Below are positions 17,546 through 24,072 of a stretch of DNA of 26,860 nucleotides, in pieces. The DNA is from a virus. The stretch covers positions 1 through 26,860 of the IMG/VR virus record IMGVR_UViG_3300032309_000851. The stretch is one strand, 5' to 3'. Position 1 is the stretch's first letter. Every line of letters begins with the position of its first letter. Below the pieces are notes generated by a model that was not told where the DNA came from, did no database searches, and saw nothing but the letters and a program-made list of their open reading frames with translations. Position numbers and translations under genes: made by a program.

Positions 17546-18268
17546 TTAGGCTTTATCGTTTAGAACTTGGTAGTCTAAGCCATTACCAATTCCAAATCCT
17601 GCCTGTTGTGCCCTTATTCCTTGCAATGAAGTAATGTCGTTAGGATTACCATTACCAATACCACTAGTCTTAGCGGCTACCCTGGCTTTCATGGCTTCCC
17701 AAGGGTCTTCTTCTTGTTTTCCAGATGCTTCATCCAGGTCAATGCCTTTTAGTGATGCTGTAAATTTTTTGTCTTGATAATCCATCTCTCTTTTTTGCTC
17801 TAAGATAGACATTAGTTCTGCCAAACATATTGAAGATTCCAACTCATCATAGTTTTTCCAAATACCCAAAAGAAATGCCTCTGATTCTAATTTATTTAAA
17901 TCTAAATCTTCCCATCCAGACTTAGATGAACTTTCTTCTTGTTTTGATATATCTTGTACTTCTTCTTTTTCTTCTACTTCAGTATCCATCTTAATACCGC
18001 CAGCATGTTCAATAACCTTGTACATTGTCTTTAAATCAAAATTGTCTTCAAACTTTTCTACCGTGTCTACTTCTGGATAGAACTGTTTCATTGCTATAGT
18101 CGCACACTCCGTAAGTATTTCAATAATCTCGTCTTCGTCTTGTGCCGTTTTTACGGAATCAAACTTAGTCATAAACTCCCTCATATGCTTAATCTTTAGT
18201 GGAGAAACTTCTATCTTTTTTCCATAAATTGTTTTGACATAGGCTATATCGTATATTTTTGTAGGCAT
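17546..18268 (-). CDS. Tail assembly chaperone, G-T type encoded in one frame
   Basis: A 240-residue cytoplasmic chaperone that should bind the tape measure and recruit tail-tube subunits. Residues 8-94 are a G-like domain (SPLKIKHMREFMTKFD, ECATIAMKQFYPEVD, DLKTMYKVIEHAGGIKM). A Glu/Ser/Lys-rich linker (95-117) leads to a T-like domain (118-198: LESEAFLLGIWKNYDELESS, CLAELMSILEQKREMDYQDK, EDPWEAMKARV). The Gly/Asn-rich tail (199-240) is probably flexible. In most siphoviruses the T part is reached by a -1 ribosomal frameshift; here both parts are in one uninterrupted frame, and I see no convincing slippery heptamer at the junction. ATG 18268 has no ribosome-binding site and a -10 element 6 bases upstream. 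A paralogue of the G domain follows 39 bases later. Confidence 0.9.
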   Translation of the reverse strand: MPTKIYDIAYVKTIYGKKIEVSPLKIKHMREFMTKFDSVKTAQDEDEIIEILTECATIAMKQFYPEVDTVEKFEDNFDLKTMYKVIEHAGGIKMDTEVEEKEEVQDISKQEESSSKSGWEDLDLNKLESEAFLLGIWKNYDELESSICLAELMSILEQKREMDYQDKKFTASLKGIDLDEASGKQEEDPWEAMKARVAAKTSGIGNGNPNDITSLQGIRAQQAGFGIGNGLDYQVLNDKA

Positions 18269-18274
18269 ACATAT

Positions 18275-18283
18275 ATTATAGCA
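18275..18283 (-). promoter_or_regulatory. Extended -10 element TGCTATAAT, leaderless-type promoter
   Basis: TGCTATAAT starts 6 bases after the terminator stem. The TATAAT ends exactly 6 bases before the chaperone ATG at 18268, so the expected transcription start coincides with the A of ATG. No Shine-Dalgarno lies between them. This is the spacing seen for leaderless genes in actinobacteria. Confidence 0.6.
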
Positions 18284-18289
18284 AAAGAA

Positions 18290-18315
18290 ACTGCCCCAGG
18301 AATCCCTAGGGCAGT
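18290..18315 (-). terminator. Strong hairpin terminator after the major tail gene
   Basis: ACTGCCCTAGG and CCTGGGGCAGT pair over 11 positions (one T-G) around a GATT tetraloop and are followed on the minus strand by TTCTTTTGC. This is a textbook factor-independent terminator. It would limit transcription from the abundant tail-tube message into the chaperone and tape measure genes. Confidence 0.85.
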
Positions 18316-18343
18316 CTCATCAATATTCAGTTATTATTTAGTT

Positions 18344-19063
18344 TTAGAATGAACGGTCGATAATCTTACCGTACGCACCCTGAGCATCAGGAAGCAAACG
18401 GAATTCTACATCGAACATTGTTGCTGTATCACGCTTTGCGGACAAAGTTACGTTCTGTACAGAAACTGCACGGTAAGCAACATAGATACGCTCTTCGTTT
18501 GGGTTAGTCGTTGCTCCAAGGCTTGGACCAACAGCAACCAAGCCACGCTCGACTGGGTAGTCACCTAGTTCTCCTGAAAGGATATCTACATAACCACTTG
18601 ATGCGTTTGCTGCTGCAGTAATTGTTGTAGTTGCAGTTCCAGTTGTAGTTCCTGTGTCTGAGTAACTTGAAATAGTTAAACCCAAAACACCACCAGTAGA
18701 TACTGTTGCTGCCTTCTGAGCAATTGCTAGAAGCAGGTTTTCCAGAGTTGCCTCTGCAAGACTTGTTCTTAGAGTAACTGTCATTCCAGACTTGAACAGA
18801 CGTGCTGTGTCTAGAAGTTGGTCAACTTGAACGTCTCCAAATGTTGGAGTGAATGTTAGGTCTAGACCATTGCTTGTATATCCAACGTTTGTAACCTTTG
18901 CACCCCATCTGTCTGTTAGAGTAGTCTTGTAAGATTCTCCAGCAACTGTACCTGGTAGGCTTGTTGGAGTCAAAGAGTCTCCAATTGTCTGACCAGTTTT
19001 TGATACGAATAGTGCCGCTGCACCAACAATAATGTTAGTGGCGGTTCCTCTTGTATATGCCAT
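18344..19063 (-). CDS. Major tail (tube) protein
   Basis: A 239-residue protein expected to polymerise into the non-contractile tail tube. The evidence is its position just before the chaperones and tape measure, its size, and its beta-rich sequence with the tail-tube pattern GLDLTFTPTFGDVQVDQLLD (about 65-85) followed by MTVTLRTSLAEATLENLLLA. The C-terminal NVTLSAKRDTATMFDVEFRL strand is the kind of edge strand that contacts the next ring. A Thr/Ala/Gly-rich stretch (about 125-165) could be a surface loop. The ATG at 19063 has only a weak site upstream (GATGGTG), so a different feature of the roughly 50-base leader may aid translation. A hairpin terminator follows. No contractile sheath gene is present, which supports siphovirus morphology. 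Confidence 0.93.
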   Translation of the reverse strand: MAYTRGTATNIIVGAAALFVSKTGQTIGDSLTPTSLPGTVAGESYKTTLTDRWGAKVTNVGYTSNGLDLTFTPTFGDVQVDQLLDTARLFKSGMTVTLRTSLAEATLENLLLAIAQKAATVSTGGVLGLTISSYSDTGTTTGTATTTITAAANASSGYVDILSGELGDYPVERGLVAVGPSLGATTNPNEERIYVAYRAVSVQNVTLSAKRDTATMFDVEFRLLPDAQGAYGKIIDRSF

Positions 19064-19118
19064 ATTTTTTTCACCATCTTTCGTTTATGAATTTGTGGTT
19101 CGGTGTTTCCTCTATATA

Positions 19119-19127
19119 AGTATAACA
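19119..19127 (-). promoter_or_regulatory. Extended -10 promoter-like element TGTTATACT
   Basis: TGTTATACT (one mismatch from TGnTATAAT) lies 56 bases before the major tail ATG and overlaps the hairpin at 19124-19143. It would provide a separate transcript with a leader of about 50 bases for the major tail protein. Confidence 0.4.
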
Positions 19128-19143
19128 GCCTTTTAAGACTGTT
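19124..19143 (-). terminator. Weak hairpin at the end of the tail-terminator-type gene
   Basis: AACAGTC and GGCTGTT form a 7-pair stem (one G-T) around a TTAAAA loop. The hairpin overlaps the stop codon at 19133. It lacks a T-tract, so it may be an attenuator, an mRNA-stability stem before the highly expressed tail gene, or chance. Confidence 0.3.
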
Positions 19144-19654
19144 GCATGATGTAGTCGTAATAAATGATTATCTTGTTACCAGCATAAGTTCTGGCTGTAC
19201 CAAAGTTAACGATGTCTCTGGTTTCTTGTAATTGAAATACTTTAAAATTTATAAATCTAAAATTAGGTTCAATTGTTTCTCCTTCAACAACAATAGAACC
19301 TTTAAGCCTACACCAGTTATTTAGTTCTTCTGCTGTCTCATCTTCTCTGTCCATAAGTCTAAGTGTTTGTTCTGTTATCTTTACCATGTTAATTACTGAA
19401 TTCTCTGCTGTAGCATAAAAATAGTATAAGAGTTGTTCACACTTAATGTGTGGAAAAGGACTTCTACGCATTCTAATCATGCGGTCGTACGTTGCCATTA
19501 CTCCACTTGTTGGAAAAGACTCAGTTAGGTCGTTTAGGGTAGATGGCACAGATGGGAAAAATGGCATACTGTCAAAACCTAAACCTTCTAGTTTTTCTTG
19601 TAGATATGCGTTTACCCACAATACTGGGGTATTTAAAATTGATGTTTTAGACAC
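19133..19654 (-). CDS. Tail terminator-type protein
   Basis: A 173-residue protein directly before the major tail gene, the usual site of the tail terminator that caps the tube and joins it to the head. Its centre, FPHIKCEQLLYYFYATAENS followed by a helix INMVKITEQTLRLMDREDE, and its C-terminal beta strands (FINFKVFQLQETRDIVNFG) fit such a protein. The start is a GTG at 19654, supported by AGGTGA five bases upstream. It overlaps the preceding stop by eight bases (GTGTCTAA), and no upstream ATG is available. Functional name is by synteny and sequence impression; it might instead be another neck component. Confidence 0.85.
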   Translation of the reverse strand: MSKTSILNTPVLWVNAYLQEKLEGLGFDSMPFFPSVPSTLNDLTESFPTSGVMATYDRMIRMRRSPFPHIKCEQLLYYFYATAENSVINMVKITEQTLRLMDREDETAEELNNWCRLKGSIVVEGETIEPNFRFINFKVFQLQETRDIVNFGTARTYAGNKIIIYYDYIMQQS

Positions 19655-20327
19655 TTAAGTCACCTGCCTTTGTAATCCAATTATACCCTACTTCTATACC
19701 CTTTGTTTTTCCTCCAAGTTTGGCAGACTTAAGGTTGTCTTTATATGCTTGTGGCTTGCTTAAGTATTTTGTTATGCCAGTCATATCTAAAACAGACTGC
19801 CTGAAATGCTGCTTAAAAAATATGTCAAATATTCTTTCAAATGAACCCATGACATGTGTACCTCCAGGATTTTCTATTGTTACTTCATTTGGAGTAAAAA
19901 CTTGCTCACCATCTATATTGAATGTAAGAACACTTGCATTGACTGGTCTAATTGTTATTGGAATACCCCTTTCCATAATCTCTGCCTTATTGTAGAATGG
20001 TGTGTTAGAATTTCTGCTAACACTTCTAGATTGTGAAAATGTTCCATTAAAAGAAATACCGCCATCTGTAACTTTATAGTCTATATCAAACAAACGTGCT
20101 TCTGGATTGCCTTCTAGGTACCATTCATATATGTGGTGGTAAAGTTTTCGGTCTGCTCTTGCATTCTGGTCAACAAAGTCTTTAAATATTTCTATTGCGT
20201 TTTTTGCAATTGATGCTGAAAACTTTTCTTTACCTAGTTCTGCACCTAAAAGAAAGCCCTCTGAATATCCTAGAAAATTGGAAATATCTTTAAAAAAAAC
20301 TTTGTCATCAAAACTTACAGATATCAT
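19647..20327 (-). CDS. Neck / tail-completion protein
   Basis: A 226-residue protein between the stopper-type gene and the tail-terminator-type gene, the place of HK97 gp10-like neck proteins. The N-terminal half is helical (KNAIEIFKDFVDQNARADRK) and contains LYHHIYEWYLEGNPEARLFD, a His/Trp/Tyr-rich segment I recall from neck proteins of actinobacterial phages. The middle is beta-rich (GIPITIRPVNASVLTFNIDG) and the C-terminus is basic (KSAKLGGKTKG). No enzyme motif or membrane segment is present. The start overlaps the previous gene as ATGA. The stop lies inside the first codons of the next gene, giving an 8-base overlap. Exact molecular role is inferred from order only. Confidence 0.85.
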   Translation of the reverse strand: MISVSFDDKVFFKDISNFLGYSEGFLLGAELGKEKFSASIAKNAIEIFKDFVDQNARADRKLYHHIYEWYLEGNPEARLFDIDYKVTDGGISFNGTFSQSRSVSRNSNTPFYNKAEIMERGIPITIRPVNASVLTFNIDGEQVFTPNEVTIENPGGTHVMGSFERIFDIFFKQHFRQSVLDMTGITKYLSKPQAYKDNLKSAKLGGKTKGIEVGYNWITKAGDLSV

Positions 20328-20767
20328 AGGTCTGCCGCCTGGTTCTCAGAACGTCTAATTAATACCTTGTAGTATTCAATTGTTCCAAAAGGTCCTACTA
20401 CAGGATTCAGTGCCGCTATCTCAAAAATTGTAGAGTTGTCTTTTCTTAATCCAGCAGATTCTTTGTAAATAAAGTTTCCTGTTTTATCTCTAATGTTAGC
20501 AATAATTATGTTTGTCAAAGAATATGAATCGTTGGAACTTTCTGCTAGATTGTTTCTAACTCTACCAATAACAAGAGTATCTAGTTCTAATTTGTTTTCT
20601 GAGTTAACATCTTCTTTTGTTTTTCTACCTGCTGGATTAAAGAAACATGATACTGTTCTATCCAACACCCAAGTCTTTTTAGAATTACCATAAGCACCAG
20701 TCTCAACTATTGGATAATATATATCGGCAAGTAGAGGATACATAAAATCTGTGGTTTCGCATATCAT
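20324..20767 (-). CDS. Head-closure (stopper)-type protein
   Basis: A 147-residue protein whose position, size and beta-rich composition fit the head-completion 'stopper' class (SPP1 gp16-like) that seals the portal channel after packaging. Visible features are IYYPIVETGAYGNSKKTW, the R-T-V-S-C-F-F-N-P-A-G strand, a GRVRNNLAESS loop, and a C-terminal GPFGTIEYYKVLIRRSENQ strand that resembles the last beta strand of such proteins. The ATG at 20767 overlaps the preceding TAA (TAATG). The TGA overlaps the next ATG by four bases (ATGA), so it is part of a coupled connector operon. The assignment rests on order and fold impression rather than on a diagnostic motif. Confidence 0.85.
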   Translation of the reverse strand: MICETTDFMYPLLADIYYPIVETGAYGNSKKTWVLDRTVSCFFNPAGRKTKEDVNSENKLELDTLVIGRVRNNLAESSNDSYSLTNIIIANIRDKTGNFIYKESAGLRKDNSTIFEIAALNPVVGPFGTIEYYKVLIRRSENQAADL

Positions 20768-21909
20768 TATAGTATTGCTGGCTTGAATGTACTGCCCTTA
20801 TAGTTGTTAAGAATCTTATCAACGAGCATGTTGCCAGTACCTTCCAAAAACTGTGGTGCAAACTTAATATCGAACTGGTCTGTGCTGTATTGTGTAACAA
20901 ATCTTTTATAGTAATCATTTGAGCCACACTTTAATTCTTCGACAAGTATTTTTGCAGCCTTTTCTATATCTGCTGGAATTGTTTTATATCCTGCATCTAA
21001 AACAAAAGTAAAGTCGCTTCCTTCCGCAAATGCGACATAGCCATTTCTTTGTCCAGCATGTACTGCTAGGTCTCCAGAACCAGATGGAAGCCTTAGTGGA
21101 GTAGACTCATTCCTGTTATATATTCCATTTGCTTCTACCCTAGCGATAGCAGAATTATCTAGCAATGTCTTGTACTCATACTCCCATACTCTAAGAACCG
21201 TACCAGTAGTAGATATATTTCCTGTTGTTGAGTTTGCAAAACTAAAAGATGTGGTTGTTGGAACTGCTGTAACTACAAATGTTCCACGGTATCCTGTTGG
21301 AACAACTGCAGAGATAGTAACTACATCTCCTACCTCATATCCATGAGCAGTAGCAGTTGTCAGGGTTACAGTTCCAGATGATATTGTTGGAGTCTGTGTT
21401 GCAAGGGTTATGGCAACATCTTCTCCATTATAAATAAGAACGTTATTTTCATAGACCTTTAGAACCTTGTTAACGTTGTGCCAGATTGGAAAATAGTCCC
21501 CACCCTGACCTTCTTTTACAATAACAAGTTTATGATTATAGAAATCGCTTTTGTCCAGATAATTGTCCATAATAGACCTAGCAATTATTTCCCAACTTTT
21601 ATATTCGGAAATTTCATCTGCTGTGGTTGCTAAAGTATTTGGATTAACATATGGTCTATAAATTGTTAAATTCTCATCTACAACAATTTCTCCAGCAGAA
21701 TCCTTTACCTGAAACAAAAAGTCTCTGTCAAACTGAACTTTGCTTCTTGGCAAAATATATGATATTTGTTTGTTTGCATCTGACGTAAGAGTAGATGTTT
21801 CGGATGAGTGGTCCACCAAATCCTGTACATAAACAGAATATGCAGTATTTGCTGCTGGCACATCCCATTTAGTTGTAATTGGATAAGGTGGAACTCTCAA
21901 GACCTCCAT
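20767..21909 (-). CDS. Head-to-tail connector (adaptor) with inserted beta domain
   Basis: A 380-residue protein in the adaptor position (first connector after the capsid genes). The outer parts (residues 1-160 and 245-380) include an NYLDKSDFYNHKLVIVKEG segment, a Trp/Tyr-rich WEYEYKTLLDN strand and a C-terminal helical stretch DIEKAAKILVEELKCGSNDY resembling connector proteins. About residues 165-243 are different: Thr/Ser-rich with AHGYEVGDVVTISAV...GTFVVTAVPTTTSFSFA. I know this pattern as a small beta-sandwich/barrel insert that recurs in many unrelated phage virion proteins. A normal adaptor is much shorter, so the insert and extra N-terminal part explain the length. The start abuts the previous stop. 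The stop overlaps the next ATG as TAATG. Confidence 0.85.
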   Translation of the reverse strand: MEVLRVPPYPITTKWDVPAANTAYSVYVQDLVDHSSETSTLTSDANKQISYILPRSKVQFDRDFLFQVKDSAGEIVVDENLTIYRPYVNPNTLATTADEISEYKSWEIIARSIMDNYLDKSDFYNHKLVIVKEGQGGDYFPIWHNVNKVLKVYENNVLIYNGEDVAITLATQTPTISSGTVTLTTATAHGYEVGDVVTISAVVPTGYRGTFVVTAVPTTTSFSFANSTTGNISTTGTVLRVWEYEYKTLLDNSAIARVEANGIYNRNESTPLRLPSGSGDLAVHAGQRNGYVAFAEGSDFTFVLDAGYKTIPADIEKAAKILVEELKCGSNDYYKRFVTQYSTDQFDIKFAPQFLEGTGNMLVDKILNNYKGSTFKPAIL

Positions 21910-22293
21910 TTAGGCAAATGCCTCCGCTACTTCTTCTGGAGTGCATAGGCGAACGCCTTTTTGTGCCACCCAAAAGTCTACATACTTTTTTGGAACAATG
22001 TTGTAGCCAACATTAATTTTTCCAAAACCGTCTGCATAAACATTGCGTGTTGAGAATAGTGCAACTTTGTTAATTGCTGGGTCTACTACAACCTGTTCCT
22101 TCTCTACCTTTGCTTTTCCAGCATTTGTAGTTGTTGAACCAATTACGCCATCTGCATTGTGTCCCAATGTAGGAACGTCTCTTGTTGGTTCTGGTGTTAC
22201 GATAACCTTTTCTTCAACTACTTCTGCTACTGTTTCTGCAACTGCATCTTCAACAACAGGCTTTGAGATAGGTGTCTTTTTTTCTTCAGCCAT
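21910..22293 (-). CDS. Head-associated protein of unknown function
   Basis: A 127-residue protein with two halves. The N-terminal 60 or so residues are low-complexity (Glu, Val, Pro, Lys, Thr) and look disordered. The C-terminal half is compact (VALFSTRNVYADGFGKINVGYNIV, here split at about residues 78-101, then a KKYVDFWVAQKGVRLCTPEEVAEAF helix-rich end). I do not recognise a named family, though small genes of this kind are common between capsid and connector genes in actinobacterial phages. It starts at ATG 22293 with an excellent AAGGAGGA six bases upstream. Its stop abuts the next start directly (TAA ATG). It has its own promoter-like element behind the capsid terminator. A head decoration or vertex role is possible but not shown. 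Confidence 0.88.
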   Translation of the reverse strand: MAEEKKTPISKPVVEDAVAETVAEVVEEKVIVTPEPTRDVPTLGHNADGVIGSTTTNAGKAKVEKEQVVVDPAINKVALFSTRNVYADGFGKINVGYNIVPKKYVDFWVAQKGVRLCTPEEVAEAFA

Positions 22294-22319
22294 GATAAAT
22301 CCTCCTTAGATTTATTTTA

Positions 22320-22328
22320 ATTATACCA
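22320..22328 (-). promoter_or_regulatory. Extended -10 promoter-like element TGGTATAAT
   Basis: TGGTATAAT lies just after the capsid terminator and 26 bases before the next ATG (22293). It leaves room for a short leader holding the strong AAGGAGGA ribosome-binding site. Its sequence is identical to the element in the portal-protease gap. No clear -35 is seen. Confidence 0.5.
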
Positions 22329-22342
22329 GATAAATGTAGAAA

Positions 22343-22370
22343 GGGGGTAGAGAACTTAATCCCTACCCCC
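22343..22370 (-). terminator. Hairpin terminator after the major capsid gene
   Basis: Downstream of the capsid stop the minus strand has GGGGGTAG and CTACCCCC as stem arms. The stem can extend inward by a G-T, a G-C and an A-T pair to about 11 pairs with a six-base loop, followed by TTTCTACATTT. The stem is strong and the T-tract imperfect, so termination may be partial and let some transcription reach the connector genes. Confidence 0.7.
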
Positions 22371-22395
22371 ATTCAAGGGTAACGCTAAACAAAGA

Positions 22396-23559
22396 TTAGT
22401 CTGTTGTTGCGTCTGCGAATGCTACTGCATCCAGTTCTTCCCATGCGATACCGAAACGAACGAATACTGTATATTCTACAGTGTCCTTCTTTGGTACATA
22501 GAAACGGTTTACAGTGATATCTCTCTGGAAGCCCCAAATACGGTTCTGTGGGAACGTTAGGTCAACGAATCCTGCAGGGTAGTAAGGAACTTCAAGAACA
22601 GGTACACCTAGAACACGAGTCTGACGTGCTTCACCGAAAGTCTGGTTTGCACCACCTAGGAACTCTCCACGAGAACCTTCAGTAGAACCGATGTTAGCAA
22701 TAATAGTACCATTGTTCTTTACGATGTTGGCAAATGTGTCTGTACCAGCATAGAACTTTAGTCCATTAGTGATAGCACGGTATCTACGAGGCATAGCCAA
22801 GATAAGTGCTTGCATTCTATCGGTTGTCCAATCAGTAAACGCTACGTTAGACCCAACTAGAGTTGAGTTGATAACTTCGTGTGCACTTCCAAGGTTTGAC
22901 GAACCAGTTACGTTTGGATTAGTCTTTTCCAAGTTAATGAATCCATTCATAATGCTTAGGAACGAACCTGTTGAACCATCACCGTTAATGGCTAGGTCTT
23001 CGATATCGTTACCGAAAGCATTGGTCATCAAACGAACCAAGTGGTCTTCCAAAGCGGCACCCTCGATGTTATCTTCGAGTGTCTCTGCAGAAACTTCCCA
23101 GTCTAGACGAATCTTCTTGGTAGTTAGTTCAACCTTTGAGAAGGTTGCACCAGTGTTAGTGTATGTTGAAACACCCTGGTTTGCAGCACGAATAACACGG
23201 TCTCCCACGTTAATCTTCTCCAACTCCATTGTGTTTGCTCTCATAGTAACTCTACGTCCGTCCTTTGCAAGTGTGGTTGCGTCCCAAACATAGTCGATAA
23301 ATCGTCTTGCCTGTTCAGGGCGTAGGATACCAGTACCTGGATAGTTGTTGTTGGAAGTAGACGATGGGTTAACACCATTCTGTCCTGTTGTTACACCAAA
23401 GTTAGCAGTCGGGCTGTTGCCTAGGAAAGTTCCGTTTTCTGAGAACGCTCCTGTGCCGCTCGACACGCTGTCTGATGTACCGAAAGCACCTTCAGCGTTA
23501 GGGTATCCAGAAACTGGAGACGCACCTGAAGGCATATTTTTGATAATTTCTTCTGACAT
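22396..23559 (-). CDS. Major capsid protein (HK97 fold)
   Basis: A 387-residue major capsid protein forming the icosahedral shell. Supporting features are the position directly after protease/scaffold, the size, and HK97-type segments: a flexible Gly/Ser/Asn-rich N-terminal arm (about 1-70), YPGTGILRPEQARRFIDYVW beginning the folded part, an E-loop/spine-helix region (LDWEVSAETLEDNIEGAALEDHLVRLM split over about 150-180), an A-domain RYRAITNGLKFYAGTD, and a C-terminal VEYTVFVRFGIAWEELDAVAF strand typical of these proteins. I chose ATG 23559, since AGGAGG lies 11 bases upstream; the GTG at 23571 overlaps that Shine-Dalgarno and cannot use it. Codon and base use are visibly more GC-rich than in the tail genes, in keeping with high expression. 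A hairpin terminator follows the stop. Confidence 0.95.
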   Translation of the reverse strand: MSEEIIKNMPSGASPVSGYPNAEGAFGTSDSVSSGTGAFSENGTFLGNSPTANFGVTTGQNGVNPSSTSNNNYPGTGILRPEQARRFIDYVWDATTLAKDGRRVTMRANTMELEKINVGDRVIRAANQGVSTYTNTGATFSKVELTTKKIRLDWEVSAETLEDNIEGAALEDHLVRLMTNAFGNDIEDLAINGDGSTGSFLSIMNGFINLEKTNPNVTGSSNLGSAHEVINSTLVGSNVAFTDWTTDRMQALILAMPRRYRAITNGLKFYAGTDTFANIVKNNGTIIANIGSTEGSRGEFLGGANQTFGEARQTRVLGVPVLEVPYYPAGFVDLTFPQNRIWGFQRDITVNRFYVPKKDTVEYTVFVRFGIAWEELDAVAFADATTD

Positions 23560-23583
23560 TTTATTTTTCACCTCCTAGTGAAT

Positions 23584-24072
23584 TTATTTTAGTAAATCGG
23601 ATGTTGTGAGGAAACTTCCGCCCCATACTGATTTTTCCACCAGTACTGGTTCCTGAATGACCTCACCGAGGTCACCAGACTTACGGAAAGCGGTGTCTGC
23701 TTCGACAGCATCGATACGCTTTCCAAGATTGTTAAAGTCTGACTCTGCATCTGTAACCTTTGAGGTAACAAATCCAATAGACTTCTTTAGTTCAGCAACT
23801 TCATTAACTAGTGATGCATTTGCATCTGCTAGAGACTTGATGATTGCTGTAATGTCGCTAAAGGCTGTTGTAACTGTTGAGCCTAGTTCTGAAACTGCCT
23901 TGGCAATTTCTTCCTCTGAACCTGGAACAACTTCTTCTACAACTTCTTCTACATGTGTTGGTTCGACTACTGGAGTCTCTTCAACAACTTCTTCTGTAGC
24001 AGGAGCGTCAACTACAACTTCTGCCTCTGGAGCGACTTCAACTGATTCAACGTTTACGTTTTCTTCGGTCAT
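23584..24072 (-). CDS. Nested scaffold protein (internal in-frame start)
   Basis: Inside the protease gene, in the same frame, the minus strand reads AAAAAGGAGAATGATAACATG. This is a near-perfect Shine-Dalgarno (AAGGAGA) 9 bases before Met255 of the long protein. Translation from here yields 162 residues: an acidic region rich in Glu, Val and Pro, then a predicted coiled coil with heptad-like LVNEVAELKKSIG, and a short C-terminal tail ending in TSDLLK. This is the composition expected of a capsid scaffolding protein that assembles the prohead and is then removed. Producing scaffold from an internal start of the protease gene is known for lambda C/Nu3. The strength of this internal site, compared with no good site at the outer start, suggests that free scaffold is the more abundant product. 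The boundary is seen directly; independent expression is inferred. Confidence 0.72.
   Translation of the reverse strand: MTEENVNVESVEVAPEAEVVVDAPATEEVVEETPVVEPTHVEEVVEEVVPGSEEEIAKAVSELGSTVTTAFSDITAIIKSLADANASLVNEVAELKKSIGFVTSKVTDAESDFNNLGKRIDAVEADTAFRKSGDLGEVIQEPVLVEKSVWGGSFLTTSDLLK

Noticed and set aside
17880-18000. Programmed -1 frameshift in the first chaperone gene
   Set aside because: I looked for an X-XXY-YYZ heptamer in the zero frame near the G/T junction. Only short A-runs (such as GAAAAAG) are present, and the T-like domain is already in frame.
23560-23571. GTG at 23571 as the capsid start
   Set aside because: It overlaps the AGGAGG Shine-Dalgarno itself; ATG 23559 is the usable start.
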